Program-made: the position numbers and the translations under genes
Shown: one piece after another, positions 43,063-54,000 of the stretch
Numbering within the stretch: the stretch's first letter is position 1
Layout of the letters: every line of letters starts with the position of its first letter
Origin: Bacteroidales bacterium
Lineage (GTDB): Bacteria; Bacteroidota; Bacteroidia; Bacteroidales; UBA932
Assembly (NCBI GenBank): GCA_017938925.1
Contig: JAGBAO010000028.1
Coordinates: 1 to 56,090, forward strand
Direction: 5' to 3'
Length of the DNA: 56,090 nucleotides
Notes under the pieces: model-generated
Database searches by the model: none
What the model was told of the DNA's origin: nothing
The model's input: only the letters and a program-made list of their open reading frames with translations

Positions 43063-43668
43063 ATGAAACGCTATCTAATCATTGCAGTTTTATTTTTCCT
43101 CGCTTCTGCCGGAACCGCTTCCGCTCAGAAGTTGGCGGTGAAGACCAATGCTCTGTATTGGGGCACTGCGACTCCTAATCTTGGTCTTGAATACGCCATG
43201 GCAGACAGGTGGACTCTGGAGCTCGAGGGAGGATATAATCCTTGGACCTTTGATTCCGAGAAGAATATGAAGATCAAGCACTGGCTGGTTTCGCCTGAGG
43301 TCAGGTACTGGTTCTGTGAGAGCTTTCTCGGACACTTCGTCGGAATCAATGGTAATTATACCTTATTCAATATCAGCGGCATTCCGACGCCGGGCGTTTT
43401 CATAGATCTCTCTTCAAATACAGATTCGAAGACTGATCTGAAGAATTCGCGTGTGCAGGGATGGGCAGTCGGTGCGGGCGTCACATATGGTTACGCGTTC
43501 CCGATCGCGCGCAGATGGAATATGGAACTCACTCTTGGATACGGAATCTGGTACACGGAGTACGGCCAGTACGAGAGTCGCAAGTGCGGATTGTTCCAGC
43601 AGGATGTGCAGAAATGGGCTTTGGGACCGACTGCATTAGGTGTTTCATTCATGTTCATGATAAAGTAA
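43063..43668 (+). CDS. DUF3575 outer-membrane protein, fimbrial operon
   Basis: A 201-residue exported barrel-type protein (signal MKRYLIIAVLFFLASAGTASAQ). The pattern KLAVKTNALYWGTATPNLGLEY near the start is the hallmark of DUF3575, whose genes commonly open type V fimbrial operons. Later strands (VQGWAVGAGVTYGYAFPIA, MELTLGYGIWYTEYG) and the C-terminal ALGVSFMFMIK fit a small barrel. An ATG at 43048 would add five residues. It probably helps anchor or assemble the fimbria in the outer membrane. Confidence 0.85.
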   Translation: MKRYLIIAVLFFLASAGTASAQKLAVKTNALYWGTATPNLGLEYAMADRWTLELEGGYNPWTFDSEKNMKIKHWLVSPEVRYWFCESFLGHFVGINGNYTLFNISGIPTPGVFIDLSSNTDSKTDLKNSRVQGWAVGAGVTYGYAFPIARRWNMELTLGYGIWYTEYGQYESRKCGLFQQDVQKWALGPTALGVSFMFMIK

Positions 43669-43681
43669 GGAGGAATAAGGT

Positions 43682-45013
43682 ATGAAGAAGTTTTTTGCAG
43701 TGATGGTGATTGTGTTGGGTGCAGGCATGCTGGCCGATGCCCAGACCGTGATCGGAAACGAAAAAATGTTTCACGACGCTGATTCGGTCACAGTGACTTT
43801 CGATCTTGACACCGACAATACCGACCTTCCGGTAAGGCGCAAGGAAGTGATTCTTCCTTATATATATAATGAAAAAGACACTCTCTATCTTGATGTGGTT
43901 GAAGTGTATGGTCGCGGAAGATACAAGAGGGAAAGACAGGTGAACGCAGTCAACGGAGACAGGGATTGGGAACTGGGAGAGAATCAGGTGATGAAGAAGG
44001 AAGGAATCTACTGTTATGAATCCAAAGTTCCTTTGAAGAGATGGATGAAGGTGGCCAACCTTGGAATTAGAAGACAGATTGTGGGATGTGCATGTGAAAG
44101 TGATGTTACGGACGAGAATATTGCTCAGGATTCCCTCTTCAAGGATCCTCAGGTGCAGAGAAGGATTCCAGAATATGTGCTGGCAGATGTGGACAGAATG
44201 TGGGACTTCGGAAGAGACGAGCTTGAAATCGTATTCAAGGTTTCCAAGACTGAGATTGATTCTTCGGTATTTGATAATGAAATCACATTCGGAAAGATTC
44301 TGAAAGCCGTGGACAATATCTTCCGGAATCCGAAATACAGGTTCGACAAGATTCAGGTTGCGGGTTACGCATCTCCGGAAGGTCCTCCAGCATTCAACAA
44401 CTGGCTGGGAGAGAATAGAGCGAAGGCGCTGATTGATTACATAATCAAGCATAGGCCTCAGTACAATCTGACGATGGACAATTTCGAAATCGTCAATGGA
44501 GAAGAAAACTGGGCTGGACTTAGAAGAGTTTTGGTAGGATCGAATATGAAGGGAAAGGATCAGGTCATAGCAATAATTGATGATGAGAAACTCAACGGCG
44601 AACAGAAGAAGCTGAAGATCTGGGCAATGGAGCAGGGAAGGGTATGGAGGAGGATGCTTAAGAATATCTATCCTTACCTCAGATGCGCAAGATATCTGGC
44701 AGTTTACTACGATTCGACAGATGATGAGGCAGCAGATCTGATAAACCAGGCAAATTCCCTGATACGTGAGGGAAAGTACACAGAAGCAATCGGACATATG
44801 GATACGGTGAAGGAGGATGTAAGGTCATATAACACCATGGGAGTTGCACTGATGATGCAGGGAAAGTTCGAGGAAGCGATGCCGTGGTTCGAAAAGGCTC
44901 TGGAGAACAATTGCCTGTCAGCACAAAGCAATATCGACGCAATAAACGTGGAATATGCTCACGAAGAGCAGCAGAGAAGGGATATTGCAGAGTATCTTAA
45001 GAAATATGAATAA
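43682..45013 (+). CDS. DUF3868/OmpA-like protein, fimbrial operon
   Basis: A 443-residue exported protein (signal ending GMLADAQ). An N-terminal beta domain (KEVILPYIYNEKDTLYLDVVEVYG) is followed by an OmpA-like peptidoglycan-binding fold (IQVAGYASPEGPPAFNNWLGENRAKALIDYI, about 233-265 in two parts) and C-terminal TPR-like helices (SYNTMGVALMMQGKFEEAM). It may tether the fimbrial base to the cell wall. It starts 13 bp after the DUF3575 gene and is preceded by AGGAGGAA. Confidence 0.85.
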   Translation: MKKFFAVMVIVLGAGMLADAQTVIGNEKMFHDADSVTVTFDLDTDNTDLPVRRKEVILPYIYNEKDTLYLDVVEVYGRGRYKRERQVNAVNGDRDWELGENQVMKKEGIYCYESKVPLKRWMKVANLGIRRQIVGCACESDVTDENIAQDSLFKDPQVQRRIPEYVLADVDRMWDFGRDELEIVFKVSKTEIDSSVFDNEITFGKILKAVDNIFRNPKYRFDKIQVAGYASPEGPPAFNNWLGENRAKALIDYIIKHRPQYNLTMDNFEIVNGEENWAGLRRVLVGSNMKGKDQVIAIIDDEKLNGEQKKLKIWAMEQGRVWRRMLKNIYPYLRCARYLAVYYDSTDDEAADLINQANSLIREGKYTEAIGHMDTVKEDVRSYNTMGVALMMQGKFEEAMPWFEKALENNCLSAQSNIDAINVEYAHEEQQRRDIAEYLKKYE

Positions 45014-45042
45014 AACAAATGAATCATTTAATACTCAAAGCT

Positions 45043-46221
45043 ATGAAAACTACAAAATTGATGTTGTCAGCATTTGCTGCAGTTCTCGCAATGGTTTCCT
45101 GCAACAAGCAGGATACGACTCCGGAGATGGGATCAAGCATACTTAAGTCTGTAGAGGTTTCTTTAGAGAATGTAATTATGACCAAGAGCTCGTATGCGGC
45201 GGCTCATGCTGTTAAGGCTGGTTCCGCAATCAAGGTGAACAACTTCCAGATCTTCCTTCTTGATGAATCCGGCAACGAGTATACAGGAAAGGTTGCAGAC
45301 GGTTCAGAGGATGCCCAGTCTTATTGGGATGCAGGTATGCCTTTGGATGGAAAAGCCTCTTTTCACTATGTTGACCCTAAATGTACCAAGGTTGTTGCCG
45401 TAGCCAATATGGGAACGCCATTTGATTCTTATGCTGCTCTGTTGACTGCATTGGCAAATGATCCTATAAACATCGGAACACAGCAGGATCCTGATGCCCT
45501 TGCACTTTATGCAGAAGATGCTTCTTTCGAGGAGACTACCCCGCACATTGACACAGGAAAGGATGCAGCAGGAGAGACCGTGCAGTATCAGCAGAAAGCT
45601 TATAAGGTTGAACTCGTTCTTAAACCTCGCATCTCCCGTTTCGAGGTTGACGGTTTCTCTGTAATCTTCCAGGATCCTGCAAATCCGAAGTACGACGAAA
45701 TCAAGATCACTCAGCTTGCATTCCAGAACTATTATGAAATGACAGATCTGCTGACTGGCACAGAGGGTACAACGGTAATAGCTCCTATCATTGATTTTGC
45801 AGATCAGTCTGCCGTTTACACATGGCTTGACGGAATTGCAACTCCAAACACAGACTGGTTCAGAGATGCTGTTGATATAACCATTACTCCAGCAGATCCT
45901 GTAAAGGACCTTCCTGCAGATGGAAAGCTTGCATATCACGCATTCTCAGGTGACAAGGTTCCAGTGTTTGTTATCAAGCTCATCGTTGACGGACAGCCGG
46001 CTTACCTTCACACAAAGAACATTAAGGATGGCAGCGGAACCCCTATCACAGAATTCAAGGAGGGTTATATCTACCGTATGAGTGCACAGGGAGAAACTGG
46101 TCCGGGATCGGATGGAACAATCGAGATTCCTGAAGAGAAGATTGACCCGATGGACAGATGTCTTGATATCACAGTAAAAGTAATGAGCTGGGAACTGGCT
46201 CTCGTAACTCCTGAATTCTAA
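45043..46221 (+). CDS. Major fimbrial subunit, Mfa1-type (type V pilin)
   Basis: A 392-residue lipoprotein precursor (LAMVSCNK). Type V pilins are exported as lipoproteins, cut by a trypsin-like protease and joined by strand exchange. Seen: an N-terminal beta-sandwich (VEVSLENVIMTKSS, FQIFLLDESGNEY), the central VELVLKPRISRFEVDG, FKEGYIYRMS and the signature C-terminal strand LDITVKVMSWELALVTPEF. It uses favoured codons and is followed by a hairpin before the anchor gene, both fitting high expression of the shaft subunit. The start is MKTTKLML at 45043. Confidence 0.88.
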   Translation: MKTTKLMLSAFAAVLAMVSCNKQDTTPEMGSSILKSVEVSLENVIMTKSSYAAAHAVKAGSAIKVNNFQIFLLDESGNEYTGKVADGSEDAQSYWDAGMPLDGKASFHYVDPKCTKVVAVANMGTPFDSYAALLTALANDPINIGTQQDPDALALYAEDASFEETTPHIDTGKDAAGETVQYQQKAYKVELVLKPRISRFEVDGFSVIFQDPANPKYDEIKITQLAFQNYYEMTDLLTGTEGTTVIAPIIDFADQSAVYTWLDGIATPNTDWFRDAVDITITPADPVKDLPADGKLAYHAFSGDKVPVFVIKLIVDGQPAYLHTKNIKDGSGTPITEFKEGYIYRMSAQGETGPGSDGTIEIPEEKIDPMDRCLDITVKVMSWELALVTPEF

Positions 46222-46276
46222 TTCTAGCTGAATCAGCTTGAACTGAAGGGCTTTAAAACAACATCGATAAATATAT

Positions 46277-46322
46277 GGAGGGGCTCCGGTTCCTTTGAAG
46301 ACGAGATTTTACGGACCCCTCC
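46277..46322 (+). terminator. Hairpin between pilin and anchor genes (attenuator)
   Basis: GGAGGGG (46277-46283) with TCCG (46285-46288) pairs with CGGA (46312-46315) and CCCCTCC (46316-46322), with one bulged C. Only a weak T-rich tract follows, so it may stop part of the transcripts or protect the pilin mRNA 3' end, keeping shaft subunit above anchor. Confidence 0.6.
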
Positions 46323-46355
46323 TGTATTTGATGACAGAACAAACAAATCAAAAAC

Positions 46356-47255
46356 ATGCAGACTATGAAACTTAGAAACATTGCTATAACCCTTCTGCTG
46401 GCCGGAGGACTCTCCACTTCCTGCATCAAGGAGGACCACAGCGATTGTAATAACGTCTACTGTCTGGCTCTGAGCTATCTCGGAGACGGCGAGACTGAAA
46501 TCTTCCAGGAGAAGATCGACCGCGTTCACATGTATGTTTTTGATCATCAGAACAATTGTGTCGCTTCAGGTCAGCTTCCTGATGACGATGTAAAGGCACG
46601 CATGACAACTCTTCCGCCGCTTGAGCCGGGAGATTACAGGGTGGTATGTGTAGGTAACCCATACGAGACGGAAGTGGAGGGTCTGTCTTCGGGTGATTTT
46701 GAAACCATCGTATTTGCCGACAGGGACTATGTTTCTGGAGAGACAGTCTCGGGCAATGACCCTCTATACTGGTCTTGCACTGACTTCAATATAGTTCCTT
46801 TTGACACAAAGAAGCAGGTGGAGACCATAACAGCAGAATTTGCCAGCTCACACTTTGACATCACTGTAGAGGTCATCGGTGTGCAGGCCCTGTCCAAGGC
46901 CTCAGGCTACCCGACGATAGAACTGGTCGGAGTATCGCCTCAGACAGATTTCAACAACAAGGCCAAGGGACAGGCAGCAACTTACGTGATGGATGCTTTA
47001 CACGACGGAGACATGACTCTTTCGGCGGTGAACAACATCATGAGACATAGCAACCATGAGGACGTGTATCTGAATATTGCAGACGCAAACGGAGTTTCTC
47101 TCGCAAAGGTCAGCTTCGCCCAGCATATAGCGGAATACGACATAGATGTGACCAAGCATGAGTGCACCATTCCGTTCAGAATCGAATTCCTGTCTGCAGA
47201 CATCTCAATATCAGTTCCGGAATGGTATATTGAAAACATAACACCAGAATTCTAA
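46356..47255 (+). CDS. FimB/Mfa2-family fimbrial anchor
   Basis: A 299-residue lipoprotein ([11 protein letters not shown]) of the FimB/Mfa2 family, which caps and anchors the fimbria and limits its length. Typical traits: [11 protein letters not shown] right after the lipobox, [40 protein letters not shown]. Unusually for an anchor it ends [13 protein letters not shown], like the pilin's terminal strand. An alternative start is MKLRN three codons later. Confidence 0.88.
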   Translation: MQTMKLRNIAITLLLAGGLSTSCIKEDHSDCNNVYCLALSYLGDGETEIFQEKIDRVHMYVFDHQNNCVASGQLPDDDVKARMTTLPPLEPGDYRVVCVGNPYETEVEGLSSGDFETIVFADRDYVSGETVSGNDPLYWSCTDFNIVPFDTKKQVETITAEFASSHFDITVEVIGVQALSKASGYPTIELVGVSPQTDFNNKAKGQAATYVMDALHDGDMTLSAVNNIMRHSNHEDVYLNIADANGVSLAKVSFAQHIAEYDIDVTKHECTIPFRIEFLSADISISVPEWYIENITPEF

Positions 47256-47262
47256 AAACATC

Positions 47263-48828
47263 ATGTCTATGCGTACTATAAACAACATAATGAAGAATAC
47301 AGTCCTTTGCTTCCTGGTGGCAATGCTGTCTGTCAGCTGCCTGTCGGAGAAGGATGAACTGTCGGCTCAGATGCAGGGCGTGATGATACAGGTCAGCGTG
47401 ACTGCAGAAGGTATGACCAAGGCGGAGTATGAGGCCCCTACCTCTATGGAGACGGTGATCAACAGCCTTAGGATATATGCCTTCCAGGGAGAAAGACTTG
47501 CCGGCTATACGGAAAGACAGGCAACTGCATTGGGAGATCCATTCTATATGGACCTGAAACTTCCTGAAACAGGAATTCACGATGTGGATTTCTACCTTAT
47601 AGCAAATGAGGACGAAATGACATATGAGAACGGACTTGTAGAACTATCGGAGACTATGACCAGAGCTCAGATTGAGGCTGTGAAGTTTACGGCACTGACA
47701 AGCAGAACATCCCTTCCGATGTACTGCATGCATCTGGCAGAGCCTATAGATGTAGATGCAGTTTCTGCTACTGCAAATACCGCAGCCGGTCATGAGGGGC
47801 ATTTCATTCTTGCAGATCCCGTTACCTTCACTCTCGAGCGTTCTCTTGCCAAGCTGTCCGTATATGCGGCAAAGGTTGATGGAGCAGTCAGCAATCCTCA
47901 GATTCTCCTTGTGGAACTGCTCGCTTCAGGTACAAGGGAATACAGTTACCTTTTCCCTCAGACAAATACTGTTCTTGATGGGGTTCATTCACGAGCCAAC
48001 AACAGGACCATAGCCTCTTCCACTGTTAATGTGACAAGTTCCGTGACAAAGGGATCCGCGGATGCCGATAATCCGGAAAATTATACGGAGGTGGTCACAG
48101 GAGCATATCTGCCGGAGGTCAGAGAGGGAGTCTCTTACGATGATCCTTCATATAGGTGGGACATTTTCACAGGTGCCCCGGCAGATGCACCAAGAGCGGC
48201 TGTCCTTCATGTGGAATACAGCCTGGGACCGGGACAGGACCTTCGTCACGGTTACATATATCTTCCTCGCATCGAGCGCAACCACCATATCAGGATATGT
48301 ATTCTTATCAATGCCGAGGGTCAGATAATTCTCAACTATATCGTTGCAGAGTGGGAATGGGACACGGACAAGATGATTGACTGGTTCTTTGACTATCCGA
48401 CCCACACATATGTATGGCATAAGATTCCTCAGAATGATTCTGATCTTCATACCAGACCGGAAGACAGGGCCCAGATGTCGGAAACGGCGCCGTTCAAGGG
48501 ATTTTTCCAGATGACCTATCCGACCAGCGATCATTGGACGCCTACTCTTACTGGAATGAACGCCTCAAAATGTGAAATCAAGGTGTATGATGTAAATACG
48601 GAAACTCTGATGACGCCGCCTCTCCCTGCTTCTGAAGACTGGTACAGGATAGAGGTCATTCCAGAGTCAGGACAGATGAATCCGGGTGAGACCGTGGATC
48701 TGGCGATAACATACACCCCGGGAGGATTCTCAAAAACGGAGTATCTGCTCATAAACGGATCATACACAGACTACTTCTGGCCGTCATCCACAAATGAGAA
48801 CTATGTAACAATAACAATGGTAAACTAG
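47263..48828 (+). CDS. Fimbrial accessory subunit
   Basis: A 521-residue lipoprotein (LSVSCLSEKDEL), 7 bp after the anchor gene. The first 350 residues carry the FimA/Mfa-like double beta-sandwich pattern (VINSLRIYAFQGERLAGY, DVDFYLIANEDE, FTLERSLAKLSVYAAKVDG, YIYLPRIERNHHIRICILI, LNYIVAEWEW). The last 150 form an extra beta domain (YRIEVIPESGQMNPGETVDLAI). It is probably a minor subunit between shaft and tip. Alternative starts at 47269 and 47290. Confidence 0.78.
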   Translation: MSMRTINNIMKNTVLCFLVAMLSVSCLSEKDELSAQMQGVMIQVSVTAEGMTKAEYEAPTSMETVINSLRIYAFQGERLAGYTERQATALGDPFYMDLKLPETGIHDVDFYLIANEDEMTYENGLVELSETMTRAQIEAVKFTALTSRTSLPMYCMHLAEPIDVDAVSATANTAAGHEGHFILADPVTFTLERSLAKLSVYAAKVDGAVSNPQILLVELLASGTREYSYLFPQTNTVLDGVHSRANNRTIASSTVNVTSSVTKGSADADNPENYTEVVTGAYLPEVREGVSYDDPSYRWDIFTGAPADAPRAAVLHVEYSLGPGQDLRHGYIYLPRIERNHHIRICILINAEGQIILNYIVAEWEWDTDKMIDWFFDYPTHTYVWHKIPQNDSDLHTRPEDRAQMSETAPFKGFFQMTYPTSDHWTPTLTGMNASKCEIKVYDVNTETLMTPPLPASEDWYRIEVIPESGQMNPGETVDLAITYTPGGFSKTEYLLINGSYTDYFWPSSTNENYVTITMVN

Positions 48829-48834
48829 AACACA

Positions 48835-51036
48835 ATGAAAAGAATCATCAATACGCTTTTAATCTCACTGGCTTCGGTGTTTCTGTTCTCCTGCAGCGTG
48901 AAGGAGGCTTACGATGTGCCGATGAATGAGACGATAGTTATTGACCTTTCGTCTGGTGTTACCAAAGCGGTGGTCGATAAGGACGACACTCAGGCTGAGT
49001 CGTATGTGAACCATATTGACGTGCTTGTGTTCAGGGATAATGCTGGTTCTCCTTCTGATCTGATGCATTATGGCAGATATGTCGTGAACGATGCCAGACA
49101 GCTGACCGTCAACGCACAGAGAAGCATGTTTGCTGCCAATAGCCCGTACCATGTGTACCTGGTTGCCAACAGCAATCTTCCGGAGTCTGATTTCCTGGCT
49201 GCTGATTTTAGCTACAGCGACTTTGTTTCAAAGAAACAGACGGACGAACTTCTTCATCTGTCGGGGCTGACGGTAGAAGGTGCTCCGAAATATTTTCTTA
49301 TGGATGCCAAGGCGACTGACGGACAGTCGAGCCTTAATACTCTTGTCGTTCTGAATAATGGAAATCCGGCTGACAATACCATTCTGTTCGCAAGACTTCG
49401 CCGTGCTGCTGCAAAGGTTGTCATCAAGATGACTGCCGGCCCTGATGTGCAGTTCGCGACATTCGGCCAGTCTTCAGACGGCACGATCCAGTCGGACGGA
49501 GGTCTCTACTACATCCAGAATCTTCCATACCAGGCCTTTCTGCTTGCGGAGGCGAGGGCGGATGACACGATAGACGCAGATGTCGTGGCGGTGAGGAATA
49601 CCGCAAGAGGATATGACGGACATTTTGTCTGGAATCCGGAAAAGGATAATAAGACAGCTTCTCTTGTGACCTATGTATATCCGAACAGCTGGTCTTCAGA
49701 CATCATCAACAGGGAAACATGTGCAGTGGTGAATCTTCCGCTGATATACACACCTTCAGGTGGAACTCCGGTCGAGCACCATAACAGCTGGTATAAGATC
49801 CATATGACCGGAGAGAAAGTGTTCAGGAGGAACAACTACTATGAGGTAAGCGTGACTATCAACCGCCCGGGTGCGACGTCCGAGACGACACCGGTGAATG
49901 TTGACAATGTTTATTATGCAGTCGAGGAGTGGAGCACCCAGGATATTTATGTCGGTGGAGATGACAAGCCTAAATATCTGAGTGTGAATGAAACATCCTT
50001 GGAAATGCACAATATCGCAAAGGATGCTTCGACACTTGAGTTCGCTTCTTCTTCTCCTGTTACAATCACAGTGAAGGATGCATACTATCTTGATAAGTTC
50101 GGAATCGAGACAGCTGTACCATCTTCAATATTAAGCACAATCAATGGTGTGACTGACGGTGGCATCGCCGGAAACATCACGGTCAGCAGCGAGGTGCCGA
50201 AAAACAATGCTATCCGCTATTTCACTCTCGTGATAACCAATCAGGATGGCCTGACAAGAGAGGTGAAGGTGACTCAGTATCCTCTTGAATACATTACCGG
50301 CGTTGTGGGATCCTATTCATATAGAGACGATTTCTTCTATGCTGACGGGCACAGCAATGATGAGGACAATACCTCTGCTCCGACAACATGGAACAGCCAG
50401 GGTGACAGAATTACTACCGCATCATGGAACAATGGTGGCTGGACATACCGTAAAGGGCAGACAGGCGGAGCGTTTACATCTAAGGTTGCCTATCAGATGT
50501 ATTCATCAGGCCTTGCTGATATTGATTACTATTATTATGAATACAGCTACTTTATGGGAAATGTGGTTAAACAAAGGAGTCATGCTTTGAGTCCGGGAAA
50601 TCCTAGAATGTACCATGTTCAGATCAAGGCCACGTCTTCAACTTATACCCTTGGCATACCGATCCTTGATTCTGACGGATACACCGACAGCGGTGCAGAT
50701 AATGCAAAACTTGTTTCTCCGTCATTCATGCTGGCTTCCCAGCTTGGAGCTGTAAGCTCAGGAGATTTCGACAACTACGAAATGGTTGCAAGCCATTGCA
50801 GAGAATATGTCGAGGTGTATGAGGATCCTGAAACTGGTCAGGAGGTACACTTGAGGGACTGGAGGCTTCCGACAAGAGCGGAAGTGGAAATCATCTACAA
50901 GTTCCAGAATAATTCGGAGGTAATGGATGAGGTCCTTGCAGGAGCCAGATACTGGTGTGCAGACAAGGGAACGGTCGCAAATCCGCAATATACCTTGAGT
51001 GGAACATTCCTCCGCTGCATCAGAGACGTTTATTGA
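48835..51036 (+). CDS. Fimbrial tip-type protein with C-terminal DUF1566-like domain
   Basis: A 733-residue lipoprotein (VFLFSCSVKE). The N-terminal half has fimbrial beta-sandwich features (VNHIDVLVFRDNAG, YHVYLVANSNLPESDF, LFARLRRAAAKVVIKM, FRRNNYYEVSVTINRPG, YYAVEEWSTQDI). A middle Ig-like part follows (YLSVNETSLEMHNIAK). The end, WRLPTRAEVEIIYKFQ ... ARYWCADKG ... FLRCIRDVY, resembles the DUF1566/major-paralogous domain used as a surface binding head. It is therefore likely an adhesin or tip subunit. Confidence 0.75.
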   Translation: MKRIINTLLISLASVFLFSCSVKEAYDVPMNETIVIDLSSGVTKAVVDKDDTQAESYVNHIDVLVFRDNAGSPSDLMHYGRYVVNDARQLTVNAQRSMFAANSPYHVYLVANSNLPESDFLAADFSYSDFVSKKQTDELLHLSGLTVEGAPKYFLMDAKATDGQSSLNTLVVLNNGNPADNTILFARLRRAAAKVVIKMTAGPDVQFATFGQSSDGTIQSDGGLYYIQNLPYQAFLLAEARADDTIDADVVAVRNTARGYDGHFVWNPEKDNKTASLVTYVYPNSWSSDIINRETCAVVNLPLIYTPSGGTPVEHHNSWYKIHMTGEKVFRRNNYYEVSVTINRPGATSETTPVNVDNVYYAVEEWSTQDIYVGGDDKPKYLSVNETSLEMHNIAKDASTLEFASSSPVTITVKDAYYLDKFGIETAVPSSILSTINGVTDGGIAGNITVSSEVPKNNAIRYFTLVITNQDGLTREVKVTQYPLEYITGVVGSYSYRDDFFYADGHSNDEDNTSAPTTWNSQGDRITTASWNNGGWTYRKGQTGGAFTSKVAYQMYSSGLADIDYYYYEYSYFMGNVVKQRSHALSPGNPRMYHVQIKATSSTYTLGIPILDSDGYTDSGADNAKLVSPSFMLASQLGAVSSGDFDNYEMVASHCREYVEVYEDPETGQEVHLRDWRLPTRAEVEIIYKFQNNSEVMDEVLAGARYWCADKGTVANPQYTLSGTFLRCIRDVY

Positions 51037-51083
51037 TATCCGTCCTTTCCCAGTGAAACGAAAATTAGAGTAGATATAAAGAT

Positions 51084-54000
51084 ATGAAGACAAGAATCAT
51101 CAATACAATCCTCGCCCTTGCTGGACTCATGGCTTTGAACGTTGCCTGCCAGAAAGAGGATCTTCTGCTTCCGGAGCAGAATGACACGCCGGAAGGATAT
51201 ATGGAAATCAGCTTCAACGTTGAGGTTACAGACATGGATATGGTGCAGACCAGGGCAGTCGATCCGGACGGTGGCGGAGTGCAGCAGATAAGCGTGTTCT
51301 GTTTTGATCAGAACAGTCTTTTCATTACCGTAACCACGGCAAAGGTAACTGCTGATGCAGGGAATCCTTCACTCACCGGAACATTCAAGACATCTGTTCC
51401 GGAGCACACCGTGACTCTCCAGCTGGTCGGAAACCAGAACCTTACCTATTTCAAGGAGGAAAACTATCGTGGAATGTCAGAAGTGGACGTCATGGCGGCT
51501 CTTGAGGCATCTGCCGGCCGTATGATCTATTGGGCTAGAAAGACAGTTGATGAACTCCCTTCATACAATTCCGCTTCAAATCCGGTGAAGCTTCTGCGCA
51601 ACCAGGCCAAGATCACCTTGAACGTGGATGGAAGCAAGACTGATTTTCAGCAGAAGGGATGGATTGTCGTGAATTCGAATGCGTTCGGAACGGTTGCTCC
51701 ATACAGCCCCGAGCATGGTGGCTTTGTCGCTCCGACTCTTGCAGATCCTTTCGTTACCCTTCCTGATAACAGGGCGAAGCTCGGCGACTTTCTTGATGTG
51801 CGCACAGCGGAAGAGGAATATATATTTGAGACAGAAAACACTCCGGCAGATCCTGTGGACTTTATTGTCAAGGGGGCTTATCCTGGTGGCGAAGACCTGT
51901 ATTACCGCATATCCCTCATGGACGAGAACGGAGACCATGTCATGATCATGCGTAACTTCCACTATACCGTTAATATCGTGGGAGATCTCTATTACGGCCA
52001 GACGACTTTCCAGAAGGCTCTTGAAGCTCCTGCAACCAACAACGTCTGGGTTTCCGTTTCAGACAACATTTCTCTGGTTCAGGACAGCAGGAACTCTCTT
52101 GAGGTCGAGAATACCTCTGTCGTGATCGGTGAGGATGAATTCAGGGAGCCGAACACCTATTATATCCATTATACGGTGAAGAATCTTGATGATTCGACCC
52201 CTTCCCAGGCCCAAGTTTCATGGATGGAAGGGAATGATGTGGCATTGTCAAACTTCACTCATGGCTTTGACGCTTCCACAGGAAAGGGAACCATCATGGT
52301 AACCCTTAATCAGATGGGAGAGCTTCAGAAGCGTGAAGGAACCCTTTACGTCAAGTATGGCCGTCTTTCACGAAAGATCAAGGTCGTGACCGTGAAGGAG
52401 CAGAAATTTGAACCAGCATGGGTTACTACAAATATCTATGGTGAGCAGGCGGGAGAAAACGTCACAATGATGTTTACGGTTCCCGATGATTGTCCGTCAG
52501 AACTTTTCCCTATGGATGTGCTTCTGTCTGTGAATGACATGGATATCCGTAACGCCTCAGGCATGGTGCTGCCGGTCATCAGTGCAGGTGAGGAAGGCTA
52601 TGGTGCAGACAACGGAATCGGTTACAAGTATGTGCTTACAGTGAAAGAACCAGGCATGCAGAGAGTATATCTCAAGTCCAGTCTCGATCATATTGATGAC
52701 TCCAGAAAGACGGTGAATCTTACTATCGAAGCACCTCATTTCAAGAGCCTTACAAAGACTGCGACGTTCCAGACAGCGATTGAGGCCAGAATCCTCATTC
52801 ACAACCTCAGCACATATGTAGGAACAATGCCTGCAGACGAGTATATATATTACTACCTTGTTCCTCAGAAGATCAATGCTCCGGTGGAATTTGAAACGCA
52901 CCTCGGCAAGGTCGTGAACAGTGCTCCGGCGGCAGGGTACGGCATTTCTCTGTCAAATCCGAAGGGCGAGGTTACTCACTTTGAATATATAGCCCCTAAT
53001 GCAGACTTTGATCCGGCAGGAGGATATAATGTAGATGAGTTCCTGTTCTATTCTCAGAACCTTGACCATAATCATGATTATCCGTCAGGATCATACTATT
53101 TTGATTTCTACACAGGCTTGAATCCGGAGAACTGGTCAGCAACAGGAGGACGTGTTCTGGGCTTTTTCAGAAATGAAAAGGAGGCATCTGCAGCCTATGG
53201 CGCGACATTCCATCTCAAGACCAACAAGCCTAAGGCGGATGAAGTGGTGCGAATTGCATCCAATGTATTGGGCGCGGCATCAGTGACTACTGGAACAGCA
53301 GGTGAAATGGCTATGGCAGGATATGTTGCTCCGGATGGCAAATGTACAGGTTCAGGTCTTTATAAGTCATGCGTATTTGAACTTTCCACTTATCATCCTT
53401 TCCATTTCGCTGCGACGGTAAACGGTCAGGGAACCAATGTCATGGGAGAGAATAAAGAGGAGGTCGACGAGGTGCTTCTGAGCTATGCCCCTGGTCAGAC
53501 AATCAATATCGAATTTGATGTCACCAGCTTCAAGTCTACGATCCGTGACAATGACAACACTGTCCTTCCGGATGAAATGCAGGTGTCGGTGGATCCTTTC
53601 GGAACAGCATTTGACATCTATATTGATGCACCGATGCTCCAGATCGATGAGACCAGTGAACTCTATACCAGCAGCAAGGTCACCAAGCATCCTACTATAG
53701 AAGGCAGATTCGTGTACCATGTGGCAGCATCAAGGGATGCGGAAAGATACGGGTCTCTTGTGGCGACAGAAGACATCAAGACCACTGAGAGTCAGGTGGG
53801 AGAGCGCAAGAGAATTCCTTTCAAGACAAAGAGCATCGTTTCAGCTGGGGATATCGTGATAAGCTCCGATGAATCGAAGGTTGTCTTCTATCAGAAGCAG
53901 TTCAGGGTTCAGAACAGTTCTATGACAGGAGTGATCCAGTATCGCAAGGATGGAAACCTTTTGAATGTTCCTGCAGGTTCCTTCGTTCCTTTCGAAGTCG

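Noticed and set aside
43655-44797. 380-codon minus-strand frame across the DUF3868 gene
   Set aside because: Antisense to a well-supported fimbrial gene; low-complexity Ser/His/Leu-rich product with no domain.
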